NCBI GenBank assembly: GCA_012719395.1
Contig: JAAYAL010000078.1
Coordinates: forward strand, 1-52,968
Reading direction: 5' to 3'
Length of the DNA stretch: 52,968 nt
DNA from: Gaiellales bacterium
GTDB lineage: Bacteria > Actinomycetota > Thermoleophilia > RBG-16-64-13
The notes under the pieces were generated by a model. The model was not told the origin of the DNA and did not search any database. It was given only the letters and a program-made list of their open reading frames with translations. Shown here one piece after another: positions 1 through 8,649 of this stretch (position 1 is the first letter of the stretch; the number at the start of each line of letters is the position of its first letter). The position numbers and the translations under genes are program-made.

Positions 1-123
1 GCCATCCGCCGCTTCATCGACGGCTGGAACGAGCGCTGTCACCCCTTCACCTGGACCAAGCAACCAGACGACATCCTCTGTCACGCGAGACCGCGTAAGA
101 GGACTTCAGACGCAGGACACTAG
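1..123 (+). mobile_element. IS630-family transposase, C-terminal fragment (cut by window edge)
   Basis: The first 40 codons read in frame 1 and end in TAG at 121-123. The peptide contains FIDGWNERCHPFTWTK followed by ADD-like DDIL, which resembles the C-terminal end of IS630-type DDE transposases (pattern FI..WN....PF.WTK..DEIL, recalled from the family). The catalytic DDE residues lie outside the window, so I cannot say whether the element is intact. No convincing terminal inverted repeat or TA target duplication was identified between 124 and 157. The fragment sits directly upstream of a surface-glycan operon on the same strand. Confidence 0.72.
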
Positions 124-157
124 GTGCAGTGGTCACGATTTCCCACCGTGAAGAGGC

Positions 158-724
158 GTGATAGCATACGGTAGTTTACAGATCATGGAACACGCCGCAC
201 AACGAGTTGACACCCAAGGGAGCGAATTCACACCCGTGCCGGATCTTCCGTCGCTTCAACGGACCGGTACCGCATGCTGGCGTCGACGGCTAGTCCCCTC
301 CTTCCTGCGTCGCGAGAAGGTGCTGGGGCAGGTAGTGCGGTTCGGTATGGTGGGCTTGCTCAACACCTTGGTGGACTATGGTCTGTTCAATCTACTGGTG
401 GGCGTGTTCGGCGTGCCGCCTCTGGCGGCCAATCCCATTTCGGTAGCCGCAGGGATCCTCAACAGCTTCCTCTGGAACAAGCATTGGACCTTCAGCGCCG
501 GGGGGTCGGCGCGCTGGCAACGGGAGGCCATTGCCTTCGTCCTTGTGAGCCTCATAGGGCTGGGCCTCAATACTGGGGGCCTGTGGGTCTTGAACCAGCT
601 GTGGGGAAGCAACGAACTCCTGGCCCTCAACGCACAGAAGCTCGGCGCCTCCATCGTCTCCATGACGTGGAACTTCGTGGGATATCGCTACCTGGCGTTC
701 CGCACCCACCGGAGAGCAGATTGA
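158..724 (+). CDS. GtrA-like multi-pass membrane protein
   Basis: This 188-residue protein has about four hydrophobic helices from residue 60 on and the GtrA-family pattern RFGMVGLLNTLVDYGLFN, then NPISVAAGILNSFLWNKHWTF. GtrA proteins are small membrane proteins thought to help move lipid-linked sugars across the membrane for glycan modification. The GTG at 158 gives the longest frame; an ATG at 185 is an alternative, and neither has a well-spaced Shine-Dalgarno sequence. The stop codon overlaps the TTG start of the downstream glycosyltransferase (ATTGA at 720-724), so the two are translationally coupled. This GtrA plus family 2 glycosyltransferase pairing is common in bacteria and supports a role in polyprenyl-phosphate-linked sugar metabolism. 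Confidence 0.85.
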   Translation: MIAYGSLQIMEHAAQRVDTQGSEFTPVPDLPSLQRTGTACWRRRLVPSFLRREKVLGQVVRFGMVGLLNTLVDYGLFNLLVGVFGVPPLAANPISVAAGILNSFLWNKHWTFSAGGSARWQREAIAFVLVSLIGLGLNTGGLWVLNQLWGSNELLALNAQKLGASIVSMTWNFVGYRYLAFRTHRRAD

Positions 725-1440
725 CGGAGCAGGCCGCCCGCGGGCGGGCGCTGCAGGAGCAGCAGCCCGCCTTCTCGCTGGTGCTTCCCGCGTACAACGA
801 GGAGGCCGTCCTCGGGCCCGTGCTCTCCACCCTGGTCCAAGCGTTCCCCAACAGCGAGATCATCCTGGTCAGCGACGGCTCCACGGACGGGACTCCGAAT
901 GTCGCCGCCATCTACTCTCCACAGGTACGCACCATTCACTACCGCCCCAACCGGGGGAAGGGCCATGCCATCCGCCAGGGCATGCTGGCGGCCACCGGCG
1001 ATATCGTGGCCTTCACTGATGCCGACCTTCCTTTCGGAGCCGACGGCATTCGGCATGTGCTGGCCGTTCTGGCCAAGCATCCCACGTGCGACATCGCCAT
1101 AGCGGCAAAGACCCACATCCGGCGCGGCCTGGCGTACAGAGCAGCCAGGGTCATCGCTCGTCTGGGCATCAGGCTGCTTACCGGCCTTGCCCATCCGGAC
1201 ACTCAGGCGGGCCTAAAGGCGTTCCGGCGGCGAGCCGCCCGCAGCATCTACACGCGAACCTGCATTGACGGCTTCGCGTCCGATATCGAGGTCCTGTTCA
1301 TAGCCAAGCGGAGTGGACTCCGAGTGGAATCTGTCCTGTTGCCACTCACCACTGCCTTCGACCGGCCCAGTCGCTTCGGGCTCGGGCAGGGAATCCGTCT
1401 GCTTCTAGACGTAGGGAGGATCAGGCGTGGAAGGTACTGA
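721..1440 (+). CDS. Family 2 glycosyltransferase, dolichyl-phosphate-mannose-synthase type
   Basis: The frame starts at a TTG (721) that overlaps the GtrA stop, with GGAG about 7 bases upstream; longer open frame upstream of it only shadows gtrA. The 239-residue protein begins the GT-A fold with FSLVLPAYNEE, has SDGSTDGT and FTDADLPFG (DXD-type metal and nucleotide-sugar binding), and AGLKAFRRRAARSIY later on. These are features of DPM1/polyprenyl-phosphate glycosyltransferases, which transfer a sugar from a nucleotide donor to a polyprenyl phosphate on the cytoplasmic face. There is no C-terminal membrane anchor, so GtrA may supply the membrane step. Sugar specificity cannot be read from sequence. 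Confidence 0.88.
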   Translation: MTEQAARGRALQEQQPAFSLVLPAYNEEAVLGPVLSTLVQAFPNSEIILVSDGSTDGTPNVAAIYSPQVRTIHYRPNRGKGHAIRQGMLAATGDIVAFTDADLPFGADGIRHVLAVLAKHPTCDIAIAAKTHIRRGLAYRAARVIARLGIRLLTGLAHPDTQAGLKAFRRRAARSIYTRTCIDGFASDIEVLFIAKRSGLRVESVLLPLTTAFDRPSRFGLGQGIRLLLDVGRIRRGRY

Positions 1441-3649
1441 GAGGGAATCCTCCCTGGATTCGCGCCTGGGCCAAGATTTCCTGGGGAGCAAAAGGTCAGG
1501 GTCATTCCGAGACTGGTGGAGTAGATGTGGGCCCTCACTGCTGGTGTTCGGCCTTATCTACCTGGTGCTCATCATCGTGTACCAACCGCACCTCCTCCTC
1601 TCCGCCACCACCACTTCCGGCGGAGACATGGGTGCACATCACTACCCCGCCCAGTACCTGATCGAGTACCTGCTACCCCACTTCAAGCTCACCGGCTGGA
1701 CCATGGATTGGTACGCCGGCATGCCGCTGTTCACCTTCTACATGCCACTGCCGTTCCTGCTCATCGCCATTCTCAACTGGATCCTGCCCTACGAGATCTC
1801 CTTCAAACTGATCACCGTGCTGGGTGTGTTCCTGCTCCCAGCGGCAGCCTGGTTCTTCGGCAAGATGTTCCGCATCCGTCACCCCTTCCCGCTGCTGGCG
1901 GCCGGGTTCGCGCTGGGCTTCCTGTTCATGAGCAGCTATTCCATCTACGGCGCCAACATCCTCAGCACCCTGGCGGGTGAGTTCAGTTACTCCATAAGCT
2001 TCGCGCTGGTCTTCGTGTTCCTGGGAACCCTCCACCGCGGCCTGGAACGAGGTCGCTTTGACCGGCTCTTTGTCCTCAACAGCCTGATACTCATGGCGCT
2101 GGCCCTCTGCCACATTGTGACCACCATTGCCGTCTGCATCATCGCTCCCAGCCTACTGCTGCTCCACCGGCGGTGGCGCGCGGTGGGCTACATGGCCGCG
2201 GTGTTCCTGTTGGGGTTCTGCTTGACTGCCTTCTGGGGAGTGCCGTTCGTGGCCAAGATAGGCTGGGTAGCCAATGTTGATTGGACGCCGCTCACCAAGT
2301 TCTCCGACCTGCTGCCTGTTGAGCTACGCGTGATCGCCGCCGTGGGCGTGCTGGGCATGGCTTACGCTGTGGCCAAGAAGGAGTGGAACCTGGCTCCCCT
2401 GCTGTGGACCACGGTGATCATGACCGTTCTGTTCTTCACGCTCCCCAAAGGCATGTTGTGGAACGGCAGGATGCTGCCCTTCCTGTACTTCTCCCTGCAC
2501 CTTTGGGCGGCCTATGGCGCGGCCTGGCTGTTGCGTCCGTTCGCCCTGATGGGCAGAGACCTCTTCGCGCTCAAAGGAAGAACATCACGGAAGGTGTACC
2601 CGGTGATCATCGCGCTGGGGCTCGCTATCGCGGTGGCTTTCGGCAGCGCCACGGCGGTGGGATGGATCAACTGGAACTACTCCGGCTACGAGCACAAGGA
2701 GCCGTGGCCGGCCTACCGCGAAGCGCTCGATTACCTTTCCTCCCTCCCACAGGGAAGGGTCATGTGGGAGCACTCTTCCACGCTGGACAAGTTCGGAACA
2801 CCGCGCATCTTCGAGCTGATTCCTTATTGGACGGACCAACCTACCATGGAAGGCACCCTGATGGAGTCGTCCTTCACGGCGCCCTACCACTTCGTCAACC
2901 AGGCCGAGTTGTCACTGCAGCCCAGCCACGCTATCGGCGGCGTCGACTACCCGCCCATGAACGTCACCAACGGCATCACCCACCTGCAGTTCATGAACGT
3001 CCCGTACCTCATCACCGTGTCACCCGAAGTGACCGAGGCCGTCCTGCAGGATGCCAGAGCAGAGCTTCTCCACCAGGTTGACATCATCAGCATCTTCAGC
3101 GTCTCCGGAACCACGGGCTACGTCAGTGTGGTGGAGAACCAGCCGGTGCGTGTCCGGACCGACAACTGGCAGGACACCATAGTCCCCTGGTACAAGAGCA
3201 CGGATTCCCTCGACGTGGCAGTCGTCTGGGACCGGGGTGAGGAGGGTGTGGAGCAGTTCGCAGAGGTCTTCCCGGAACAGATTACGAGCCTGCCCGAAGT
3301 GCCGGTGATGAGCGAGGGGCAGGTCATCAGCGAAACCGTGGAGAACGAACGGATCACGTTTGAGACCACCGCCATAGGCGTACCGCACTGGGTCAAGGTG
3401 TCGTACTTCCCCAACTGGAAGGTGCAGGGTGCGCTGGGCCCCTTCGTCGCCTCGCCCTCGTTCATGATGGTCATCCCCACGCAGCGCGAGGTGACCCTGA
3501 GCTATGGCAGGTCTATCGACAACATCGTGGGGCAACTTCTCACGGCCGCCGGCTGGCTGACAGTGCTGGTGGTGCTGCTGGCAGAGGTTCTTCGCAGTCG
3601 CCGAGCGCGGCGCAGCAAGCAGCGGGACCTGCCACTCGAATACCTCTAG
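1427..3649 (+). CDS. Large multi-pass membrane protein, 6-pyruvoyl-tetrahydropterin-synthase-related domain type
   Basis: The start is a GTG at 1427 with GGGAGGA 6 bases upstream; it overlaps the preceding glycosyltransferase by 14 bases. The 740-residue product has a first membrane helix near residue 35, a periplasmic-type GGDMGAHHYPAQYL loop, many further helices to about residue 420, a soluble region of about 270 residues, and a last helix near residue 715 followed by a basic tail. The architecture resembles proteins annotated with a PTPS-related membrane domain and GT-C-like glycosyltransferases that use polyprenyl-linked sugars. With the two upstream genes this suggests transfer of a sugar to a surface polymer. 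That role is inferred from context; no catalytic residue was identified with confidence. Confidence 0.7.
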   Translation: MEGTERESSLDSRLGQDFLGSKRSGSFRDWWSRCGPSLLVFGLIYLVLIIVYQPHLLLSATTTSGGDMGAHHYPAQYLIEYLLPHFKLTGWTMDWYAGMPLFTFYMPLPFLLIAILNWILPYEISFKLITVLGVFLLPAAAWFFGKMFRIRHPFPLLAAGFALGFLFMSSYSIYGANILSTLAGEFSYSISFALVFVFLGTLHRGLERGRFDRLFVLNSLILMALALCHIVTTIAVCIIAPSLLLLHRRWRAVGYMAAVFLLGFCLTAFWGVPFVAKIGWVANVDWTPLTKFSDLLPVELRVIAAVGVLGMAYAVAKKEWNLAPLLWTTVIMTVLFFTLPKGMLWNGRMLPFLYFSLHLWAAYGAAWLLRPFALMGRDLFALKGRTSRKVYPVIIALGLAIAVAFGSATAVGWINWNYSGYEHKEPWPAYREALDYLSSLPQGRVMWEHSSTLDKFGTPRIFELIPYWTDQPTMEGTLMESSFTAPYHFVNQAELSLQPSHAIGGVDYPPMNVTNGITHLQFMNVPYLITVSPEVTEAVLQDARAELLHQVDIISIFSVSGTTGYVSVVENQPVRVRTDNWQDTIVPWYKSTDSLDVAVVWDRGEEGVEQFAEVFPEQITSLPEVPVMSEGQVISETVENERITFETTAIGVPHWVKVSYFPNWKVQGALGPFVASPSFMMVIPTQREVTLSYGRSIDNIVGQLLTAAGWLTVLVVLLAEVLRSRRARRSKQRDLPLEYL

Positions 3650-3667
3650 GCTACGGCGCGGACGGCC

Positions 3668-4102
3668 TCAAGCAGTGCGCTCGTCCAAAGCCGACGCAAC
3701 CAGGTCCAGCCAGATGCGGCGGCGGCGTGGCCCATCAAACTCGGCGAAGTAGACGCTCTGCCACGTGCCCAGCTTGAGGTGCCCACCTTCAAGGGGGACC
3801 GCGGTATGCGAGCCCACCAACGTGGCTTTCACGTGCGCGTCCGCGTTACCTTCGCGGTGGCGATAGCCTCCGTCATACGGAACCAAGCGGGCAAACGTGT
3901 CGGTGATGTCGCGGGCTACCGCAGGGTCCGCGCCCTCGTTGACCGTGACGGCAGCAGTGGTGTGAGGCACGTAGATGTGCACCAAGCCCCGGAATACCTC
4001 CCCCTTCTCCTGCGGGATGGCCGCCACCACCGCCTCTTCCACCAGGGCGGTGATATCTACCAGTGCTTCCCGTGTGGGCGTGCTTATACTCAGTTCGAGC
4101 AC
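3668..4102 (-). CDS. YjbQ / UPF0047 family protein
   Basis: The 144-residue protein matches the small YjbQ (UPF0047) family, sometimes labelled secondary thiamine-phosphate synthase. Visible family features are DITALVEEAV near the N-terminus, GLVHIYVPHTTAAVTVNEGADPAV in the middle, HAHVK-like DAHVKATLVG and LGTWQSVYFAEFDGPRRR near the C-terminus. The chosen GTG start (4102) has AAGGGGG 4 bases upstream and gives the usual family length; another GTG at 4126 would add eight residues. It lies just downstream of tRNA-Ala on the same strand and may be read from the tRNA promoter. Its in vivo role is uncertain in most bacteria. Confidence 0.85.
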   Translation of the reverse strand: MLELSISTPTREALVDITALVEEAVVAAIPQEKGEVFRGLVHIYVPHTTAAVTVNEGADPAVARDITDTFARLVPYDGGYRHREGNADAHVKATLVGSHTAVPLEGGHLKLGTWQSVYFAEFDGPRRRRIWLDLVASALDERTA

Positions 4103-4172
4103 GAGACCCCCTTTCTCCCCGCTCACGCGAATGCCCTTGGCTGTGGTGGGGACGCCGCGGCGGGGCTTCAGG

Positions 4173-4245
4173 TGGAGGTAAGGGGACTCGAACCCCTGGC
4201 CTTCGCGATGCGAACGCGACGCTCTCCCAACTGAGCTATACCCCC
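4173..4245 (-). tRNA. tRNA-Ala (anticodon CGC)
   Basis: On the minus strand a 73-base cloverleaf can be drawn: 7-bp acceptor stem GGGGGTA/TACCTCC with one G-T pair, D-arm GCTC...GAGC, anticodon stem TCGCG/CGCGA around loop TTCGCAT, and T-arm AGGGG/CCCCT around TTCGAGT. The anticodon CGC reads GCG alanine codons. The discriminator base is A and the 3' CCA is not encoded. A stand-alone CGC alanine tRNA fits a GC-rich genome with frequent GCG codons. Confidence 0.95.
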
Positions 4246-4263
4246 ACGCCGTGCAGAAAGGTA

Positions 4264-4292
4264 TTTATAGACCATGCGGCGGGCGGCTGCAA
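4264..4292 (-). promoter_or_regulatory. Probable promoter of tRNA-Ala
   Basis: On the minus strand a -10 TATAAA (4269-4264) lies 17 bases from a weak -35 TTGCAG (4292-4287). The predicted start would be about a dozen bases before the tRNA 5' end at 4245. The -35 falls inside the hairpin that ends the upstream operon. Confidence 0.45.
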
Positions 4293-4310
4293 GCTCCAGC
4301 CGCCCGCCGC
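4276..4310 (-). terminator. Strong GC hairpin after the NfeD-SPFH operon
   Basis: A perfect 14-bp stem (4276-4289 with 4297-4310) encloses a 7-base loop just past the SPFH stop codon. There is no T-run after it, so it is a terminator-like or mRNA-end-stabilising structure rather than a textbook intrinsic terminator. Confidence 0.55.
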
Positions 4311-4318
4311 AGCTCAGA

Positions 4319-5137
4319 TCAGGCGCCCGGCCCGCCACTATCCACGGAGGCCGCGTCTGCCGGCGGCACCGCGGAAGTCGCCATCTCCGCTTGCTTGAGG
4401 AATGGGGACAAGAGGTCGATCGGGACCGGGAAGATGGTAGTGGAGTTCTTCTCCGCCGCCACTTCCACCAGTGTCTGCAGGAAGCGCAACTGCAGGGCCT
4501 GAGGGCTGCGCCCCAACACATCGGCCGCCATGGACAGCTTATCCGATGCCTGGTATTCGCCCTCGGCCGCAATCACCTTGGCCCGCCGCTCCCTTTCCGC
4601 CTCCGCCTGCCGCGCCATGGCCCGCTGCATGCCCTGGGGGATCTCCACATCCTTGATCTCCACGATCTCCACCTTGACGCCCCAGGGATCAGTCTGCTCG
4701 TCGATGATGGACTGCAGGCGTAGGTTGATCTTCTCGCGCTCCGTCAGGAGATGGTCAAGGTCGGCCTGCCCGAGCACGCTGCGAAGCGTGGTCTGAGCGA
4801 TCTGAGACGTGGCCACGATGTAGTTCTGTACCTGCACCACCGCCATGTTGGGGTCGATCACCCGGAAGTACACCACCGCGTTGACCCGGACCGGCACGTT
4901 GTCCTTGGTGATGACCTCCTGTGGAGGCACATCCAATGTGACGGTTCGGAGGTCAATCCGTACCAGACGGTCCACGACAGGGATCAGCACTATGAGGCCC
5001 GGGCCACGGGGACCTTGCAGGCGGCCGAGCCTGAAAACAACACCGCGCTGGTACTCCGGCACCACTTTGATGGCCGCTGTGAGAAGCATCAGCAGCAGGA
5101 TCACAATGATTGCCACTACGATGATGGTGGTGATCAT
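4319..5137 (-). CDS. SPFH-domain / stomatin-like (slipin) membrane protein
   Basis: The 272-residue protein has one N-terminal membrane helix (about residues 3-22), then the SPFH/band-7 domain with [35 protein letters not shown]-like [16 protein letters not shown] and [17 protein letters not shown], and an Ala/Glu-rich helical stretch [22 protein letters not shown]. Such proteins form large oligomeric rings on the membrane. The ATG overlaps the stop of the upstream nfeD gene (ATGA at 5137-5134), so the two are coupled. NfeD-stomatin gene pairs are widespread and the partners are thought to act together in membrane quality control. Confidence 0.93.
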   Translation of the reverse strand: MITTIIVVAIIVILLLMLLTAAIKVVPEYQRGVVFRLGRLQGPRGPGLIVLIPVVDRLVRIDLRTVTLDVPPQEVITKDNVPVRVNAVVYFRVIDPNMAVVQVQNYIVATSQIAQTTLRSVLGQADLDHLLTEREKINLRLQSIIDEQTDPWGVKVEIVEIKDVEIPQGMQRAMARQAEAERERRAKVIAAEGEYQASDKLSMAADVLGRSPQALQLRFLQTLVEVAAEKNSTTIFPVPIDLLSPFLKQAEMATSAVPPADAASVDSGGPGA

Positions 5138-6528
5138 GCTTTCTCCGTTCCATGCTCAGGGAGACTGCCCGACTGCATCCTCCTTACACCGAGGCGAAGC
5201 CCTTTCAAACTTACCACCTCGACCACCTCTCCGGGCTCAACCGGCAAAGCCTCTGCCGGCTCAGCCACGAAAGCACTCCAGATCTGACCCCTCACCCGAA
5301 CCTGCCCCTGGGGCGCCAGGGGCGTCAGCACTACCGCGACATTGCCTACCATGTCCTCCGGCCCCCCACGCGCCGGTTTCCTCCGATCGCGGAGCGCCGC
5401 CCGCACCACAAACCCGAAGAAACCAATCGAGACCACAGCCGCCGGCCCCAGCACCCACCAGCTCACCCGAAAGAACTGCGGGAGATCGAACAGCAGCAAT
5501 CCTCCCAGTACGAGGCATACCGTACCGGCGACGGCCAGCAGCCCGAAGCTGGCGACAAAAGCCTCCGCCACGTAGAACGCCAGCGCCAGCAGGACCAGGG
5601 CAAAGCCGAACCAGTTGACCGGGAGGAGCTGGAGACCATAGAGAGCCACAAGTATGCAGACGAACCCCAGCACACCAGACACGCCCAGGCCCGGAGCCGA
5701 GAGCTCGAAGACAACTCCGTAGACGCCCACCAGCAGCAGCATGAAGGCTATCTCGGGATTGGCTATGACACGGAGCAACCGCTCCCACCACGGCATCTCC
5801 ACCTCAACCACGCCGGCGCCCGCGGTCCCCACCACAAGACCTTTGGCCGCCGTGGCAAATCCGTCCATCTGGTGCAGCAGATCGTCGAAATCCCTGGCCA
5901 CGAGGTCGATCACGTGCTGCTCCAGCGCCTCCGTGGCCGTCAGCGAGACCGATTCCCGCACGGCCTGCTCCGCCCAGGTGGCATTGCGCCCGCCGGCCTC
6001 CGCCAGGCCGCGCATGTAGGCCGCAGCGTCGTTGATGACTTTGGTGCGCATCGCCTCGTCCATTTCGCCCGTCAGAGAGACCGGCTGCGCCGCGCCCAGG
6101 TTGGTCTGGGGAGCCATGGCAGAGACGTCGGCTCCCATCATGATGTAGACACCCGCAGAAGCGGAGCGGGCCCCGGTGGGCGAGACGTAGACCACCACCG
6201 GTAGGGGCGCTTCGGTTTCGGCCTGGATGATTTGGCGCATGGCAGAGTCAAGGCCCCCCGGAGTGTCGAGCTCAATGACCAGCGCCGCAGCACCCGCCTC
6301 TGCCGCCCGACCGATGGTGCGCGCAAGGTAGCCTGCCAAAGGCGCATCCACTGTTCCCGTTACCTTCGTTCGCCACACTTGAGGGTGTGACTCAGTCTGA
6401 GCGGCAGCCGGCGCAGGTCCGAGCGCCGCATAGCACGCCCACACCAGAAGCAAGGCCAACAGCTGGGCGATAGCCGCCAGGGGAAGCCTTGGCTCACCCT
6501 TTCCCCCGCTCGGCGCGGGCACCTTCAC
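5134..6528 (-). CDS. NfeD-family membrane serine protease (long, ClpP-like domain form)
   Basis: The 464-residue protein has a signal/anchor segment near residues 18-42, a ClpP-class protease domain with [17 protein letters not shown] and the candidate nucleophile in [11 protein letters not shown], then about five membrane helices (roughly residues 240-375), and a C-terminal NfeD OB-fold domain with [22 protein letters not shown]. The GTG at 6528 is preferred because AGGAGG lies 6 bases upstream; the GTG at 6534 abuts that site. It starts 2 bases after the stop of the upstream gene and overlaps the SPFH gene downstream. The long form with protease and membrane domains normally pairs with a stomatin-like partner, as here. 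Confidence 0.93.
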   Translation of the reverse strand: MKVPAPSGGKGEPRLPLAAIAQLLALLLVWACYAALGPAPAAAQTESHPQVWRTKVTGTVDAPLAGYLARTIGRAAEAGAAALVIELDTPGGLDSAMRQIIQAETEAPLPVVVYVSPTGARSASAGVYIMMGADVSAMAPQTNLGAAQPVSLTGEMDEAMRTKVINDAAAYMRGLAEAGGRNATWAEQAVRESVSLTATEALEQHVIDLVARDFDDLLHQMDGFATAAKGLVVGTAGAGVVEVEMPWWERLLRVIANPEIAFMLLLVGVYGVVFELSAPGLGVSGVLGFVCILVALYGLQLLPVNWFGFALVLLALAFYVAEAFVASFGLLAVAGTVCLVLGGLLLFDLPQFFRVSWWVLGPAAVVSIGFFGFVVRAALRDRRKPARGGPEDMVGNVAVVLTPLAPQGQVRVRGQIWSAFVAEPAEALPVEPGEVVEVVSLKGLRLGVRRMQSGSLPEHGTEKA

Positions 6529-6530
6529 GG

Positions 6531-7127
6531 TCACCCTCCTACCGGATCAGGCATGGCGGGAAGCCCACGGGCAACCCGCCATGCCCGTGCCACATCCGCC
6601 AGAACTGACACCAAGCCCTTCAGCTCGACCCGCATCAGGGTGACACCTCCGGATTCCCTGACCGCGTGGAAGCCGTTGGCCTGGAGAAAATCCACTCCCA
6701 TGAGATTCCCGGAGGCCGGAGCCGACCCCATGGGAATGGCGTAGGCGTGCGCCTCCCGGATGCCACGTTCCCGTAGCAGCGCCAAAGCCCGATGTAGAAG
6801 CAGTCTCGACACACCCTCGGCGCCGTCCACTCGGTAGCGCAGACAGAAGAGCAAGGTCGACTGAGAAGGGGCGGCCGGGACCAGCGTCACGGCGCGCGGG
6901 AGTGTTGACAACGGCGCGTACTGGATCACCGCCAGTGTCTCGCTCCCTTCGACGGCAGCCAGCCCCACGCTCCCCCACTCCAGCGCCACGCGTTCCATCC
7001 AGGCCTCCCGCGCCCCATCCCCCCCCTCGCCACTGCGGCCGCCCGTCTGGAGGAACCAATCACATTTCCAGCACGTGGGCGGAAGCGAAGACACTGATGC
7101 CGGCACGATTTCGACGAAGGAGATCAC
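6531..7127 (-). CDS. GNAT-like acetyltransferase, putative
   Basis: The 198-residue protein has an N-terminal CWKCDWF motif, a beta-strand-rich centre (LAVIQYAPLSTLPRA, LLFCLRYRVDG), then GVSRLLLHRALALLRERGIREAHAY and FLQANGFHAVRESGGVTLMRVEL, which looks like the acetyl-CoA binding helix and the last strands of a GNAT fold. The cysteine pair near the N-terminus recalls a group of GNAT proteins with CxxC heads. The GTG start overlaps the phosphoesterase stop (GTGA at 7127-7124). Substrate is unknown; the assignment rests on pattern only. Confidence 0.6.
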   Translation of the reverse strand: MISFVEIVPASVSSLPPTCWKCDWFLQTGGRSGEGGDGAREAWMERVALEWGSVGLAAVEGSETLAVIQYAPLSTLPRAVTLVPAAPSQSTLLFCLRYRVDGAEGVSRLLLHRALALLRERGIREAHAYAIPMGSAPASGNLMGVDFLQANGFHAVRESGGVTLMRVELKGLVSVLADVARAWRVARGLPAMPDPVGG

Positions 7128-7969
7128 CGGGGCTCACCGGGGACCAGTGTGAAGACGATAGCCTCGGGCCTGGTCAACAGCCGGAAGGGCACGAAGGTGG
7201 TGCCGATCCCCCGGGATATAACCACAGTGCTCTTGCCCAAGCGGTGCACCCCCTCCGTGCACGGCAGCGATCGGCGATGCAGGGCGACCAGCCCGAAGGG
7301 AGTGGGCAGTCGGATCTGCCCTCCATGCGTGTGGCCGGCGAAGACCAACGGGAAGACGTCCAAGAGGGGATCGGCGGGAGCGGGGGGGCGATGCGTGAGT
7401 AGGATGGAGAACAGATCTGCGTCATCTCCGTTGGCCTGTCGGGACTGGAGGAGACCGAAGCCGCGCGTGACGTAGTCGGCTCCGGAGAGCAGGAAGTCCG
7501 TTCCCGAGGGTGCGGTGAGCCGGACCGTCTCGTCTCGCAGGTAGCCTGGAAGACCGTCCAGGAAGAACCCGTTGGCTCTGACCAGCGGGTTCTTGCTCAG
7601 ACCGTACTCGTGATTCCCCGGAACCATGAAGACCCCCAGGCGGGGCCTCAACACCGACAGGGCCTCAAGGCATTTCTGCGCAGCCGGGCCGCCGTCCGTG
7701 ATATCGCCGCTCACCACCGCCACATCGTACCCGCGCCCCTCGGAGACGCGCACGGCCTTTGCCAGTGTGCGCATGTTCAGCGAAGGTGTGCCGGCGTGGA
7801 TATCCGAGAGGTGGAGGATCCTGAGACCGGACAATCCGGCCGGGAGCCCCGGGACAGCCAGATCCTCCTCCCTATAGCGCAGCCATTGGGACTCGTAGAG
7901 CATGTACCCGGCCAGACCGGCCGCCACAACCGCCCCCCCGTACGCCGCCTTCTTGACCCAGCCGATCAC
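7124..7969 (-). CDS. Membrane-anchored metallophosphoesterase, YkuE-like
   Basis: The 281-residue protein has an N-terminal membrane helix (about residues 8-27) followed by the calcineurin-type phosphoesterase motifs in order: LHLSDIHAG, VVSGDITDGG, VPGNHEYG and FAGHTHGGQIRLP. These supply the metal ligands of a two-metal site. YkuE-type enzymes act at the membrane, and some are linked to lipid or nucleotide phosphoester turnover. The GTG start has GAGGAG 5 bases upstream. It is the first gene of a tightly packed minus-strand operon ending in the SPFH gene. Confidence 0.92.
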   Translation of the reverse strand: MIGWVKKAAYGGAVVAAGLAGYMLYESQWLRYREEDLAVPGLPAGLSGLRILHLSDIHAGTPSLNMRTLAKAVRVSEGRGYDVAVVSGDITDGGPAAQKCLEALSVLRPRLGVFMVPGNHEYGLSKNPLVRANGFFLDGLPGYLRDETVRLTAPSGTDFLLSGADYVTRGFGLLQSRQANGDDADLFSILLTHRPPAPADPLLDVFPLVFAGHTHGGQIRLPTPFGLVALHRRSLPCTEGVHRLGKSTVVISRGIGTTFVPFRLLTRPEAIVFTLVPGEPR

Positions 7970-8028
7970 ACGCGCTCCTCGCCCCGCTTCACCACAAAGT
8001 ATACTTGCGCCGAAATGGACCGGAACCC

Positions 8029-8616
8029 ATGGACACCCGCGTGACCACAGCGCGGTTGTTGTCCTATGTGTTCCAGCCGGTACTCACCTCCACCTACCTC
8101 CTTGCCTTTGTCTCGTTCACCCGCGCCCCCAGCTCCAGCAGCGCTCTGGGCTGGTTCCTGCTCTCCGCCGCTCTTTCCGCCGGGCTGCCCGCGCTCTTCA
8201 TCTTCCTGCTGCTCCGCCGAGGCAGCATCACCGATTTCCAGGTGCGCCTCAGGCAACAGCGCCTCCAGCCGCTTCTGGTGGCGCTGGCCTGTGCCGGCGT
8301 GGCGCTGCTGGTCAGCCACGCCCTGGAGGCGCCTCGAGAGCTGACACTGACCATTGCCTCCGGACTGCTCCCAGGCGCGTGCCTCACCGCCGTCACCCCC
8401 TTCTGGAAGATCAGCTTCCACACCGCCACGCTGGCCGGAGCACTCGCAGTCATCCTGTGGCTCAATGGACCTTGGGCTTTGGCCGGTCTGCCCGTCCTGG
8501 GGGCAGTAGGCTGGTCAAGGGTGTCGTTGGGTAGGCATACCTGCGCCCAGGTTCTGGCAGGAGCCGCCGCCGGTGGCCTGGGAGCCGCCGCCGTGCTGCT
8601 GACCGCGGGCATCTGA
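8029..8616 (+). CDS. PAP2-like membrane phosphatase-type protein
   Basis: The 195-residue protein has about six hydrophobic helices. Its C-terminal half carries KISFHTATLAGA and later SRVSLGRHTCAQVLAGAAAGG, which match the second and third motifs of the PAP2 phosphatase superfamily (SxxxH and SRxxxxxHxxxQVxxG). The first PAP2 motif (KxxxxxxRP) is not evident; an Arg-rich DFQVRLRQQRLQ segment may sit in its place, so activity is uncertain. ATG 8029 is chosen over an upstream in-frame TTG at 8005, which would overlap a TATACT -10-like hexamer (7999-8004). The gene is divergent from the phosphoesterase and convergent with pucR. Confidence 0.75.
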   Translation: MDTRVTTARLLSYVFQPVLTSTYLLAFVSFTRAPSSSSALGWFLLSAALSAGLPALFIFLLLRRGSITDFQVRLRQQRLQPLLVALACAGVALLVSHALEAPRELTLTIASGLLPGACLTAVTPFWKISFHTATLAGALAVILWLNGPWALAGLPVLGAVGWSRVSLGRHTCAQVLAGAAAGGLGAAAVLLTAGI

Positions 8617-8649
8617 GGCACGTGAGGTGCTGAGCCCACCACCGGCACT

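Noticed and set aside
274-720. N-terminal extension of the family 2 glycosyltransferase
   Set aside because: This open frame overlaps gtrA in another frame and encodes no recognisable domain; the GT fold begins after the TTG at 721.
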